A DNA stretch of 64,000 nucleotides from Plectrocnemia conspersa. Taxonomy: Eukaryota > Arthropoda > Insecta > Trichoptera > Polycentropodidae. The stretch is from positions 1-64,000 of the forward strand of contig VTFK01000583.1 of the NCBI GenBank assembly GCA_009617715.1, read 5' to 3'. Shown here piece by piece: positions 22,320 to 34,902 of this stretch. The notes beneath the pieces are model-generated. The model worked only from the letters and a program-made list of their open reading frames with translations, did not search any database and was not told the origin of the DNA. Made by a program: the position numbers and the translations under genes. Each line of letters starts with the position of its first letter. Position 1 is the stretch's first letter.

Positions 22320-23800
22320 TCTAAACTCTTAATTTCTATATTTTATAAAAACGGTTTAGGTGTAAGGAAAAGTGTTCCCAAGCCTTCCAAAATTTTTGCA
22401 AATTGTTCATATTTGACTGGTACCTGCGGGACAATTTATTTTAATAAATAATGAGCATTTTAGTTATACGTTTATAATTCACCGTGAAAGTTGATTATCA
22501 GGTGTAATATAATTATTTATATATAAAACTAAATATAAAAGTCAATTCTCAAGAATTTTCGCAACTTATAATTTGTAATTATAGTACAGAAGACATAAAA
22601 AATAGTCTCATTAGAAAGTGAGATTGCAATATATTTTAATTGATTTTAATCTACTTTTAAAATTAAAAATAGTCTTAGATAATATTCATAATTTATATCA
22701 AAAATAAAGAATAGATTACTTTTATTTTTAAATTATATAGTTTAGTTTTAAAAGTAGAAATTCAATCTTATACCTTTATATTGGATATGGAAGTTTAATC
22801 AACGTTATTGTCTTTGTTAGAATATGTCATTCACGGTTTATATTTATAATATTTTTATATTTATATTATATATAAAAATACAGATTCAACAGCAAAATAA
22901 AGAAAATATTATCCTTAAAATCTCCTTTACCAAGATTAAAATAATAGGTTAGCCATTTAAACATATTTTTATTACTATTATTATAAATTGCATATATAAT
23001 TTAATTTAATTGTTTAGTATAATCTATAACCTTTATAAATCTAAATATACAATTAGTTTTAGTTATGTTATTGATTCTGTATTAAAATGGAAAAAATGCC
23101 AAAAATCTATTATTTAATTTTTTTTCTAACTTCGGTACTTCGATACCATACTATTTTTTTCCTAATCCAAATGGTGAAAATGATTGTCAAAATCTTCTAT
23201 AGATTATAAGTTTTATATTTTGCATATATTTTAATATATGAAGCATTAAATTGATTTTCGTTTGTTAATATAAATATGTATAAAAAATAATCACATTATC
23301 AATAATTTAGTATTTTATAAATATAATATCAAAATAATGCTTGAGTAAATGTCTGTAAAACGCATCTACACAAATAAATTAGAAGACTTGGAAAGCCCTG
23401 TTTTTAACTATGTTTTAAATCTGTTGTGAGTTTATAGTTATTACGAAACAATTTTAAAATCATTCTAGAATCAGTCTAAATCTATTTTAACGCTAGTTTT
23501 TTTTAATTTTATATATGAATTGAATTTACTCAATTCTAAGAATAGAATAAAAATATACATATAAGCTAAATATGTACATATAAATAATAATATTAAGCAG
23601 CGTATTTATGAAATGATAGCACTAATATCACAAAATAATAAGTACATTTTTATTCATTATTATACATCTCGTCACTATCTATCGGTCTTCTTAGGCACAT
23701 TCATCAATCCACAACTTATTATTAAGGCTTTCCGCTAATATATTGTATATAATACATTGGATATACATTGCAAAATAAAATTAATAATAATTATTATGTT
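22320..23800. other. AT-rich spacer
   Basis: About 1.5 kb with no gene and no ordered repeat that I can bound. Confidence 0.45.
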
Positions 23801-24840
23801 AATATTATCGGTGAGCACCGCTTTATCCCAGTGATACTGTACGCCGTGCATAACAAACCATCGAAAACACTTTTCAGGACATAAAGGATGAAAGAGACGC
23901 AGTATAACACCACCGATTGGCTCGGTAGCTAGAGAGAGAAAGCTAATCGTGTTACGGGGTGTGATGGGAACGAGTCAGCTGCTCTATGGAAACGTATTCA
24001 AAAGAACAAGTAAAACTACAAAAAGCGGGAGCAACGCGAAAAAAAATTTAGATATTTTTAATTTGCCTCGTTTCTATTGTTTTTGCGTGACAGAACGAAA
24101 GCTCGTTTGTGCTAAGTGCTGAGAGATTTACAAAGATATTGTCACATGCGGACTGCTTACGATAAAAATATTTTATGGGATTTTTTATGTTACAGCTTAA
24201 AAAATCTATAACTGAACTTTCCAATTCTCAGTAAAAATATGAGAAGTTTCAGAAAATTCTATACATGTTTTATAATGTATTAAAAAATCTATTTTTATAC
24301 TTCTTTGAGTCAGTATTGTTCTTAATCAAGTAGAAGAGAATGTATCGATTTTTACGTTGCATCTGTTTTCTTCGGTCCGCGTAACCCTTCCGGTCTCGTT
24401 AAAATTAAATCCAACCGATTAGCCGGATATCCGCGAGAATCAACCGGATAGCGCCGCTTTCGTGTTGCCATATATCAATAAAGTGTCTGACGAATTTAAA
24501 AAGTTTGCCCTGAGTTGCCCACCCCTGAGCGAACGAGCAGAAGGCACTTGGATTTATATGCGCGTCAAGTGCTTCCAAACTTCAAAGCAAAGGACAAGCG
24601 AAAAGCATCACCTGCGAAACGAAAACTTAATCAACTATTAGATATAAATATGTATATAAATCTTCGATCAGTCTATGTAGCCGGTTGGTTTGAGACCGTA
24701 TCTGCAAAGTTTCGTAATTCTTCATCGATCCACTTTTGGCTGCTCGTGTTGTCTACTTTCGGCAATAACACTGACCTTTATCGTCCCTTCCAGTTCGCCC
24801 TAGCCGATCTCAGAAAAGGCTGTATATTATAGATAACGTA
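23801..24840. promoter_or_regulatory. Two unique CpG-containing blocks
   Basis: 23805-24060 (GGTGAGCACCG palindrome at 23811, purine run AGAGAGAGAAAGC near 23933) and 24340-24840 (repeated CCGGAT/CCGATTAGCCGG words near 24410-24450). The plus frame 24515-24832 (105 codons, starting MPTPERTSRR) has no domain, no acceptor before it and no donor; treated as chance. Candidate regulatory DNA. Confidence 0.3.
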
Positions 24841-25917
24841 GGCCAACAAACCAATTATTTATATTTTATAAATAAATAAATAACAAACTATTCATTGAAA
24901 TATTATAATATTTAATTAATCATTTTTTTTAATAAAGAAGCATATTTTTAATTTATAAGATAATATTATTCTATATATATTGCCACAACACAGTTTTATT
25001 TAGATCCTACCTTATTTTTATTAATATATGTAAATTATATTATTACTTTATTTAATAATGAACATGTCTACTTGACGGGTTGTCGACACCGCCCCTTAGC
25101 AACTTTAAAAAGTGCTTCATTAAGTAGACGCTACGTTGAGAATAGAATGAATTGTATCCCAACGCTCTTAACAAAAGTGCGCTAGGGTACAAATACGGAT
25201 ACTTGAAGAGAATATAATAAATATCAATATTATAATATCATAGAATTTTTATAATATCATAGAATATTATAATATCATAGAATAAATATCTAAGAAATTT
25301 TGTTTGAGTATTTCACTTAGATTCTTGACAAAGGAGTAATATTTAAGAACGCTATGAAATAACTTATCGTTCAGAGAATCACCAAAGTTCGTAGAATCTA
25401 CAAAAATACTTTACGGTCAGTTATTTTAACGAAATTTTAAATTTGCCATTTTAACAAAATAAAATAATTATAAATATATATTTTGCCATCTATTGATAAA
25501 ATGTTAAATCTTTATCACGTTAGCACGATATTTTTATAAGTTTAAGATACGTTAATTTTAACCCTCAAAATCGCGTGAATGGTCCATAATGTCTAAAGAA
25601 TTAATTTTTCGACTCTGATTTAAGCAATATTATTAATATTATTTTATGCAAACAAATTAATAAAAAAAAAAAAGGCCAACTTAAATTATCTTTATTGACT
25701 TATTAAATGATATATTTAAAAAAAAAAGTACAAAAAATATATTTAATAAAAAAAGCTACAAAATATTAGCTGTTAAAAAAACTATATTAAATAAAATGAT
25801 ACATTAAAATAAGTAAAAATAACAAATTTATTAATTATATTTGCCAAGGGTTTCATTGGTTTAATTTTTCCAGGATGACTAAATCTAATCTTAAATTTTT
25901 AATTATACTAAATTAAA
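24841..25917. other. AT-rich spacer with short tandem repeat
   Basis: ATAATATCATAGAAT is repeated three times between about 25228 and 25285. 25075-25210 is a short CpG-containing island (GACGGGTTGTCGACACCGCC). No gene. Confidence 0.45.
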
Positions 25918-25987
25918 ATTTCCGACTCTGACTCCTCCTCTTAAAATGTTACAACTCCGCGACTCCAACTCCGACTCCACAGCCCTG
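25918..25987 (-). mobile_element. CAGGGCTGTGGAGTCGG-type transposon end, fragment
   Basis: On the minus strand from 25987 the sequence reads CAGGGCTGTGGAGTCGGAGT, then TGGAGTCGCGGAGTTG and later GGAGTCAGAGTCGG. This GGAGTCGGAGTCGG terminal motif is a widespread DNA-transposon or MITE end in invertebrate genomes. A second CGACTCTGATTT stretch near 25610 may be internal. The opposite end is not visible. Superfamily not assigned. Confidence 0.5.
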
Positions 25988-26370
25988 TTAATTAATTGTA
26001 ATATATTTAACTCGCAGTAAAATTAAATTCAACAATCATTACTTTGAACTATAAACTAAATATATAATATTTAATAATTTAAAAACCTAATATAGTATCA
26101 ATTTAATAATATAGTTACTATATGTTTTAATAAGACGAGTACCCAGAAATTTAATGTAAGAAGCCTTATATTTTTTAATAATTAATAAAATTGAATTTTC
26201 ACGAATCTAATAATATAACTTATAATTTATTATTTGTTATAAGGCAACTTTTAAATACGCCATTTTATAATCTTGTCTGTTAATTGCAAAAAATAAATTT
26301 ACTAAATAAATATTATTTTATTGTTTCTATATTTAATGCACAATATGCCTGAAAAAAACATGTTTTAACT
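25988..26370. other. AT-rich spacer
   Basis: Nothing recognisable. Confidence 0.4.
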
Positions 26371-27780
26371 CCACACTCTTAAGCTTAATTCTAAAAATCT
26401 ATTCAACTTTGTAAATGTGTGAGCGTTGGAAGAAAATTCTCCACCAAACTTGTAAATCACCGCCGCGCTCACCAATCCGGCCAACTTTTCCAAGTTATAC
26501 ATCTTAGTCGAGAAATTAAACATTTCAATCCATTTGCTAATTAGATTCTCCTCTCGCCGTTAAGTAAGCCCATCCCTTTCTTCGGAAAGAGAAAACTTTT
26601 TTATTTTCATTTGGCCGACGTCTCACAGAGTGAGACGAAGTTTTATTTACTCGCAGAGTTTGTTTTTCTCGAAAGCTTCGCCCCTATCCTATAATATACG
26701 TACTATCTTTCCAAAACTCCATACTTGTAGCTTTTTACTGTTATTTTCAGCTAATTAAACCGATTACCCCGTTGCTATACTGCAGCGAAGACCAAACACA
26801 CACATGCAATCAATAGTATACTTAAGTGTGTGGATACATCTAAAAGCTTTTAGCGTTCGTCCCTTAGCCAAATTTCATCCCCTTGTCTCATTAGCGAGTG
26901 GGCTAATAAAAGAAATATCACATTTTATGTATATATGTATACACATATGTGTTGTTATATAAGACAGTGTAATGCACGCCACACACGTATATAAGTTTGT
27001 CGAAAATAACGCGAAGCGCTCGTTGTATTTTTGTTTGGAACGTGTGTTAAATGACATGTGAAAGTAAGCAGACGTTCAAAGGTAACCCCGAAGTTCATTA
27101 TAAGGGGAATGTGGTGTAGATACAATAGTGTTCTCTATATAATATTTTTTTTATCGTCTGGAAGAAAGGATTTTTTAGTTATTGGAACTTATTTATAAAT
27201 ACTTTATTGCAAATTTAACTTAATAATATAGTTCATTTAAATAATCAATATAGTCTCATCTAAATGATTTCCTAAATAAATAAGTCAAATCATGTACCAA
27301 GGGTCCCGCCGACACTCTGAGGTCCTCACATCCATCTCGGGGGCAAATCTGAGGTCTCGTTCCGTTGAGTTCTCGCGCCGCTGTCTCTCCGGGCGGCCAT
27401 AAATATTTCGACGACCTATTTTGCATACCTATCTGCGATCTGCTGCAGACTGTTTTCACTAAATCCTATTATACACACGTACATATACTATACGAGAGCT
27501 AGTACTGTTGTTTTAATTATTACAAAAAAAGTCGCGCACACCGGCCATTGTTCGACGACGCATTCAATTCGGCGCGTTGTTCTCTCCAAATTAGAATTTT
27601 CAATTAACGCACGCTGTCCGTCGAAAAATTGATTAAACGGAATAAAATTCAAGTAGTTATTTGGGAGTAATTGTGCTTGTTTTAGAAGCTTTTGGGTGGA
27701 ACGATTAAACGGTGGGGAGAGAGCGAACAAAACACCAGATTTTCAGATCAGATTAGCGTCTTATTACATTAAATTAAACT
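26371..27780. promoter_or_regulatory. Unique-sequence blocks, candidate enhancers
   Basis: 26400-27140 and 27240-27780 are of balanced composition. Motifs seen: a 7-bp stem CGTCTCA-CAGAG-TGAGACG at 26619-26637, GGCGGCCATAAATATTTCG at 27393 (Caudal/posterior-Hox-like TTTATGG on the other strand), and CGGCCATTGTTCG at 27541 (Sox-like). Minus frames 27256-27459 and 27488-27730 lack splice signals and domains. Confidence 0.35.
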
Positions 27781-28079
27781 TTCGAGTAAGTAATATTTGA
27801 TGTTAGTTGACTACTTTGTAAATTGTAAAAAAAATTAGAATAAACTATACGTCATTTTGTTTCAAGTCATTGAACTTCTGTAGTCTTAAGACACAGTTAA
27901 TAAAAAGTTTTAAGTCTTATAAAGAATAGGTTGAAATAAATTGAAGATTATTAAGAATCATACCAAATTCTAAGCGTCCCTTTAAAAACATTGCTAAAGA
28001 ATATGATTTAGCAACACGAAAATTATCCAAAAAGAAGTAAAAATAAAGGGATATACAGGATAAAATATTTTGTTTCATG
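27781..28079. other. AT-rich spacer
   Basis: Nothing recognisable beyond TCGAGTAAGTAAT at 27782, a weak donor-like site. Confidence 0.35.
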
Positions 28080-29390
28080 TTGGGTTACAATGTGCCCATA
28101 ACTATTTATTTGCATTTTAATATTCTAATATATTTTAAGTAGTTATACTTAATTATAAAAAAATATATATTTCATATAAAACATGTAAAGCAATAGATGT
28201 AAACTTGGCATTATTTGTATAGCAAATATAGTAACAAAACATTACATTCCCCCCACCATGAAAAAAACAAAAAATGTTTTTCATACAAGTCATATATAAT
28301 ATTTATTTTGGTTCTTCAACCTTCCACCAGTTAATAACTAAGTATATAATATAAAATTATATCTTTACATTATTTGGATATCACATATATTATATTTACA
28401 AAACATTACATTCCCCCAACATAAAATAATATAAAATAATTTATTTTTCATATAAGGCAGATGCAGTATTTATTAAGGTTCTTCAACCATTCGCTACTTT
28501 ATAGATTATTATTTATCAAACACTGCAAACTTTGCATTATTTGCTTATCACATATGTATAATAGCAAAAGTCCATATTTCGCCCACCACGAAAAAAACAT
28601 ATATTTTATATTAATAATAATATATGTATAAATTTATACTTTGCATTATTTGAATAATATGTATAGTGACAAAACATCACATTCCCTACACCATGACCAA
28701 AATATTTATTTCTCATATATGTATATAAGTCATAAGCAATATTTATTTGAATTTATAACCAGCAATAAATATCATCTTTTCATTATTTGGATATCAGATA
28801 TGATACCAAAAAAACACATTACCCCCACCATGAAAAAATATAAAATAACTTATTCTTCATGTGCAATATTTATTTCAGACATTCAACCATTCACTCGGTA
28901 ATTACTAAATATATATTAATAAGTTTCTTCAAAACATTATTTAGAAATCACATAACAAAACATCATATTCCCTTACCATAAAAAATATAAAAAAATCATA
29001 TTTTTCATATAAGTCATATACAATATTTATTTAGGGTTTTCAATCATCCAACACTTTAATATTAAATATATAATAATAATAAATGTTAACTTTGAATTAT
29101 TTGGATATAATTTATATTATAATATGATTGCAAAGATTCCACTCTCCCCAACATGAAAAAATACAAAAAAACTATTTTTCCTATGTCATATGCAATATTT
29201 ATTTCGATTGTGTAACCATTCACAATAATATTACTAATAATTTAGCAATAAATGTAAGCTTTGCATTATTTTAATAACACATAGAAATTAGTATAACATT
29301 ACATTCCCCCCACCATGAAAAATTCAAAAAAAAACTTTTTTATATAAATCATATTTAATATTTATTTTGTTGCATATATCAGGCAATAAT
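28080..29390. repeat. Degenerate tandem array, unit about 150-160 bp, eight units
   Basis: ACATTCCCCCCACCATGAAA or a variant recurs near 28245, 28405, 28573, 28678, 28818, 28967, 29138 and 29297. Each is followed by TTTTTCATATAAGTCATA and AATATTTATTT-GGTTCTTCAACCATTC, then by a TTTGCATTATTTGGATATCA segment. The C-run makes the unit easy to track in A/T surroundings. Open frames such as 28641-28901 are read from the repeat and are not genes. Confidence 0.8.
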
Positions 29391-29750
29391 GAAATTTTTA
29401 GTTTCACTATCTTCTATCGAATATCGGTTTGAGGCGTACGGACGTTATTTATGCCGTTCACAATAGATGTATTTTTGTTTATTCTCTTTGACAATACAAA
29501 TGCATTGAACAAAGACCTTTATTTCTCCTTTAATTTTTGTTTGTTATAAATTTGATTGCATATAATTTAAAACAGCACAAATATTATTGGATTTTAAGAA
29601 TAGATTGAATTTTTATCCTTATCAGTATTTTTTTATTAAGGCTTTCAGAAATGTAATCTTATATATAAATATGTTTCGAAAAGTTCTAGTAAGATAAAGT
29701 GTATATATTGTATTTTCTATACATTTTTAGTATTATTTTTTCAACTTTGA
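29391..29750. other. Spacer, partly unique
   Basis: 29400-29520 is less A/T-rich (GAGGCGTACGGACG at 29430). No gene. Confidence 0.35.
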
Positions 29751-30330
29751 TTTTTCTATTAATCACTCGATGGAATGTTTCACTTTACTGTTCTCCTCTT
29801 TATTTCTTCATACCATTTCATCCGAATGGCCAGCGTCCCAGGGAGCTTTCGTTGCAAAAGTGCAAAGCTGGTACGAGGGGTGCAACTCGCCCAGCCTCCC
29901 ACAACCCGGGGGCTCTCTCTCTCTCTCTGTAAATTGCATTTTTGTCTCCGCTTTCCATTTTCAATCGGATTGGAAGCGACGCAACAGTTTTTCGCCACCT
30001 TTTTTGCATCGGGCTGATTAAAAAGCGATTCCTGGCGCGTATTTCACTCTCTGACAAAGGGCGCCATAAATCCTGACATCGCTTCTACTATACATACTGC
30101 ATTGAGACGTAAACTTGTCAGTGAGTTGTGATGAACAAGGCGGCTTAGCTAGACGCCCATTGGTTGCCTCACCTGCCATGTGAGAACATTTGTCTCTTGC
30201 CATTGTGTGCTCTTGTTGATGCATAAAACATAAGAGCATAATGACTGCATACTACGTCAAAGTATGTGTTGGCTACCGGTTTGATGCTTTCTATTAGAAG
30301 AGAGTGCAAAAAATAAACGATGTAACAAAG
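29751..30330. promoter_or_regulatory. Unique CpG block with a CT microsatellite
   Basis: Balanced composition with (CT)n at about 29911-29927 and motifs GGGCGCCATAAATC at 30059, GCTGATTAAAAAGCG at 30013 and GCCATTGTGTG at 30199 (Sox-like). Five overlapping frames on both strands reflect the lack of stops rather than coding. Strong candidate for a conserved regulatory element. Confidence 0.35.
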
Positions 30331-31000
30331 AATGGCAAAGAATACATATCATGGCATGTATACATATAAAAAGTATTTTTTAGATGTTCTAATTAAATAT
30401 ACAGTTTAATTAGTAGCATTAATTAGTGTTTATCTCCTAATTAGATATTGTTTATAAAATAAAAATAAACTGTAACGCTTTCGTTGTTATGTATTAAACA
30501 AATATACAAAATTATTAAATATATGTTATTAATAAGCTTGAGTATATTAATAACATAATTAAATATTACATACATGTTAATAAATTAATTTAGTGTTACT
30601 TAAAAGCTATGTTACGCATGCGCATAACATATTATTTAGAGACTATTGAATATTTTGAAGGAATCTGCCTGATTATTAGACTTTATAATATTTTTTCTAT
30701 TATATTATGTTGTACGTATGTATTATATATAGTATATAAATGAACGCTATTTGATAATTTATTTTATTTTGTTTCAGGTGAGCTTTTTAAACTACTTATA
30801 ACCAAAAGTCATAATGAGGTAATTTATATTTAAAAAAATTATATCTATTCAAAATTGAATTTATTTGTATCAAAGAATTCGTGATTAATTTGAGCGTTTA
30901 AAAATATTATATGCATTTATTACATCGCGCGATATGTAAATGTGAATATATTACAAAACACAGATTGTTTATCCATTAAATACAAACCGCAAAAAATCTG
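30331..31000. other. AT-rich spacer containing a splice-like junction
   Basis: Mostly A/T. TGTTACGCATGCGCATAACA at 30610-30629 is a 20-bp palindrome. See the separate entry for the splice-like junction at 30777/30778. Confidence 0.45.
30751..30783 (+). other. Candidate recursive splice site (ratchet point)
   Basis: A long pyrimidine-rich run, TTTATTTTATTTTGTTTCAG, ends at 30777 and is followed with no gap by GTGAGC. A strong 3' splice site joined to a consensus 5' splice site is the signature of zero-length exons used for stepwise removal of very long introns, known from Drosophila genes such as Ubx and kuzbanian. It lies in a window with no proven exon for 64 kb, as such a site would. It could also be the start of a real exon beginning with GTGAGC, or chance. 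Confidence 0.35.
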
Positions 31001-31470
31001 TTGAGCGATTGAAAAATTTCATAAATTCCAAAACTTCCGTCTATATTACACACGGTACGTGTGGGAAAGGAAAAAAAGGCACGCAAATACAGAATACGCT
31101 TAAGCCGCCATAACTCAACCCAATTCCATCAAAAATGAAATCCGCAGGGTAGGCAGAATATTCGGGAAGACGTTGACGTTGAGATAGGTATCAGTAACCA
31201 TCGCGAATCGAGCTGAATTTTTTTCGCTTCAAAGCTAATTTTCTCGATATTGATCGTTTTGGCAATTTATTTATGGTAGCCAGTTTTAGATTTAATTCGA
31301 AGGAGTGCCACGTCACGATAAAAGGTTGGCGATGGCTATTTTCGTATACTTTGGGGTGTATGTACACCCCCGATCCGTGGATGTCGAAACCCGTCACGCT
31401 TTTCCACCAAAACAACGCGGGTGATTATTGTACCGCGCCCCGTACCTTCTCTCGTCTTTAGATCAGGGGT
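31001..31470. promoter_or_regulatory. Unique CpG block, candidate enhancer
   Basis: Balanced composition. GGGGTGTA-TG-TACACCCC at 31353-31370 is a perfect 8-bp stem; GCAATTTATTTATGG at 31262 is forkhead/Caudal-like. Overlapping frames on both strands (31191-31415 minus, 31273-31461 plus) are not protein-like. Confidence 0.3.
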
Positions 31471-32279
31471 AGTGAATCATATTTATATAAATTAATTGTT
31501 CCATGCAAGTTTAGGGCAATATATTTTTATATTTTTTTTAAATACAAATGTTTGTTCAAAGTTTTTCTGAACGATGTTTTTCGCAATATTATATATTTTG
31601 TTGCAATTATACTATTTTTTTTATATATTATTTAATTTTTTTCAAATTAGTTTTTTTAAAATCTCAATAATATTCTAAAATATTCATAATAGAAATGAAA
31701 ACGTTTCAATTTAATAATTAAAATTAAAAATAAATGATATTTTATTTAATTTAAAAGATTTTATCTGTTATTAATTATAAAAGATTCTGATTGCCTAGAT
31801 TTTGATACATTTGTATTTTTTAAATACTGTTTGCAAAATTTCAGTTTTTTATTTATATAATTGTATTTTTTTTATTGGCAAATTGTCTTTGTATTAAAGT
31901 AATTAAATGTGCATTTTTTTAGATAAGCCGAAGACTTTCATATATTTTATAAAAAAATATCAACAATAAGGTTAAGTCAAATTATAACGAACCATTTAAT
32001 TTAATAACATAGCTTTTAATAAAAAAACTGATACTTTTATAATTACTGATATTTTTTTAAAAACTAATAAAAATTAAACAATATTACTGACCCATTAAAT
32101 AGAGGCAGTTTTGTAATGGTTTTAATTTTTTTTTAATTAGGGTTATTTTTATATTCGCTACTTGCGTTTTTTTATTAATTAAATATTTTAAAAAAATCTT
32201 ATTATTTACAAATCAACCCAATTATGATAAATTGTAGATCGTTTAAATTATACAAATTTGTTTTCAAAGAAAAAATCTC
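31471..32279. other. AT-rich spacer
   Basis: No gene. Hints of decayed ACTGACC-type units near 32080 (TATTACTGACCCATTAAAT). Confidence 0.4.
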
Positions 32280-33230
32280 AATATGATTTCTTTTGCTCTT
32301 ACAAGATATCAGATCTACTCTGCCATAAAAATAAATTTTGCAAAAATATCCAGCGTCGATTTTCGATTAATTTCAACGAGCCATTGCTCCCGAGCACGGA
32401 TCTCGGCGTACCCCTGGGCTCCTCCGACAATAGAGTCGACGGGGGGTGCCGGATTGGGCGGACGTCGGATTTGGGGTGGCCTCGCTCCGCCCAACCCCCC
32501 GAGCTCGTCCCCACTACCCGTCTCGACCTCCCACCGTCCCTCCTCAGACTTACCCCGGGGCCGGAGACAAACTTTCTTCAGCGCAAAGATTCCATATACA
32601 CACTGTGTGACTGGGTGTGGGCCATCTCACACGAGCTTATGTATGGCGGAAAACTTTTTTATTAGATTCTGGATTTTCGCTCCTTTTTACCCTCTCTCCG
32701 CGTCTCCGTTTTCGTTTTGTTGTAAACTTTTTAAAGACACTCTCGAGTTTAATGCAATATACTCGAACGCGAAAGGGTCACTTTTTAAGTCACCATTTTG
32801 CACAATTGCTGCAATATATTTTTTACACAAAATAATGTTTAACGTCGCGTTTGTCGGATACGTCACGCTACAATGTGTCCCAAATTGAGATATACAAGAA
32901 CACGAACGCCACAATGAAACGCTATATCTCTGTTAATACATATATAATGTACAAATCGTCTGCGTAAACGTTTCAGAATTATGATGAATTTATATGGCCG
33001 TGTCGTGAAGGCGGCGCAATTTCGAAATAATTAATTGTATTAGGACGATTTAATGGTTGTTTATCTCTGTTTCGCAAAGATGCGATGGCTCAAATAATAA
33101 TCGATCATAGGGTGGCTTCAAAATGCACGATCATATTTAAAAAATTATAAGCAATTTAATTAAACGTTTTATAAAGAGGGTTATAACTACGGACTTATCT
33201 GATCGATGTTTCTGTTGGGAGTGATACGCA
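32280..33230. promoter_or_regulatory. GC-rich block with a minus-strand splice donor
   Basis: 32380-32580 is very G/C-rich. On the minus strand CCGGCCCCGGG is followed by GTAAGTCTGAGG: a consensus donor with its G at 32553. The DNA upstream of it (32554 to about 32640) would be the exon; a frame open across it includes GIFALKKVCLRPR but starts after a stop and has no ATG, so a non-coding 5' exon is as likely. The plus frame 32283-32888 (201 codons) opposes it and looks like a G/C artefact. 33000-33130 adds motif-rich unique DNA. Confidence 0.35.
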
Positions 33231-34714
33231 TTATTATATTTTTTTATATTTTAATTTAATTTTAAATTTATAAACGGTGATTCTCAAGCATTTGTATATA
33301 TTGTAGTAATTATTAGACATCGCACATTTATTCTTACTATTAGGAATATTAATATTCCATGTTAACATTTTACACCACAATGACACATGTATATTAATAT
33401 AATATATATGTATGTGCATCCTCCAAAGAAGACAAATTTACATATGATTTTATAAAATGTTTTTTTTTATACTTGTACAAAATAAAATCAGTATCAGATC
33501 GGGTCAGATCGCAGATGCGACTTATCATATTTTTACAAAAGTATATTACACTTATCTCTCGATTTATGTGGTTGGGAAAAAAACTTTTTTTTAAAATACT
33601 CCAAATCAAATATATTTGGTTTCACGCGTATAGCGCGCGATGTAAAAACATATCTTGCATTTGACCTACATATGGAACATCTCCCACTGCCTATGCAGTG
33701 TGTCTTGCGTTACTTTTTGAAGTCCACGCGTTTAGCTGAGGATTTTGTTTTGTTTTAGATTTACGCTATATACCCCCTGGAAGGTATCTACCGCGTGTAC
33801 TCTGTTAATTTTGATATCATGTATAAACAACCTAACTCGATTTAAATTAATCATCATATCCAATTACGATCTCTCAAACATAGTAAAAGTTTATAAATAA
33901 TCATTAGGATGCAGGTTTTAATCACATTTAAATATAATGCTTGAAGTATAAAAATATAAATATAGGTGAAAATAAAAAGTAGTAGGTAACTTTTTAAATT
34001 TTGCTCGAGTCACGTGTATGAGTAATACATTTTAAGAAAAGTTGACTACTTATTTTTTTAAGCATAAATACGATATATTATAAAATAATATATAATATAT
34101 GCGCCCTCCTATTGACCAAAATTTGGTTTGAATACATTTTGACAAATATTCTCATATCAAAAGTCCGTAGTAATAGCGTTTAGAATAGCTATCATATTTT
34201 TAAAACATAGTGTTATATCAGAATGCGGGCAAACTATCGAGCAATATGCGAGATGCGGATAATATTCTTTCGGTTATTTTCCCCGAGAGTTGAGTTGACT
34301 TAGTTTGTATTTTGGACTTAATCTAATGATTGTTCTAAAATTATAATTACTTTCATTAGGGAAAGTTGGGTTTGGTTGTTTCGTGTAGGTTAGGTTTGGG
34401 TTTAAACAGTAAATGGACGTTTCACAACTGTCAGATTGAGTTTCATAGGCATTTTAGAGTAGCATATAATTTCACGAGCGCCAATCGGTTAAATTATATT
34501 TTTGTTAGTAGAAAAATATATTATATCTATTGATGAAAATGTATCTATGTACACTTCACTAGTGAAAATATAACTTCACTAAAAATACATATTCATTGTA
34601 ACATTTAAATAAATAAAACTCAGTATAAACATATATATTACTACATATGGAATAGTTAAATATCATATAATTTTACTAGCACCTGCCAGATAAATGATAT
34701 TGTTACTATGATAT
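33231..34714. other. AT-rich spacer with short unique stretches
   Basis: 33640-33800 and 34205-34470 are less A/T-rich; the latter has TAGGTTAGGTTTGGG at 34387, similar to telomere-type repeats. No gene. Confidence 0.4.
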
Positions 34715-34733
34715 GATATGATATGATTTCACT
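34707..34733. repeat. ATGAT microsatellite
   Basis: About four copies of the pentamer ATGAT (TGATATGATATGATATGAT). Confidence 0.8.
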
Positions 34734-34833
34734 GAAATGACATATTTAAAAAAATAATTTTGGGATAGATTCAAGAGTCTCTTTTTTATATATTCTTTGA
34801 AGAATAACCGATAATTTCTGGTTTAGTATCAGG

Positions 34834-34902
34834 GACGGCATTCCAGAATTTTCGCAGTAAATTCGCAGAATTTTCGCAGAATTTTTCCAAAATTTTCCAG
34901 TC
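34834..34902. repeat. Short tandem repeat of AGAATTTTCGC
   Basis: CAGAATTTTCGCAG, then ATTCGCAGAATTTTCGCAG, then AATTTTTCC: three to four copies of an 11-20-bp motif. Confidence 0.65.

Noticed and set aside
24515..24832. 105-codon plus-strand open frame
   Set aside because: No family resemblance, no acceptor or promoter signal before it, and the second half is of low coding character.
28080..29390. Regularly spaced C-rich motif as a CRISPR-like array
   Set aside because: Repeats are degenerate over the whole unit of about 155 bp, spacers are not unique, and the genome is eukaryotic.
29770..30057. Five overlapping open frames of 72-83 codons
   Set aside because: All cover the same balanced-composition block on both strands. 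At most one could be real and none shows protein features.
31463..31480. CAGGGGTAGTGAATC as a hAT terminus
   Set aside because: Fits only the CAGGGG start; no partner end, no typical subterminal sequence and no 8-bp duplication.
32283..32888. 201-codon plus-strand open frame, the longest in the window
   Set aside because: It lies across a G/C-rich block where stops are rare on both strands, is overlapped by frames on both strands, has no domain, and runs against the strong minus-strand donor at 32553.
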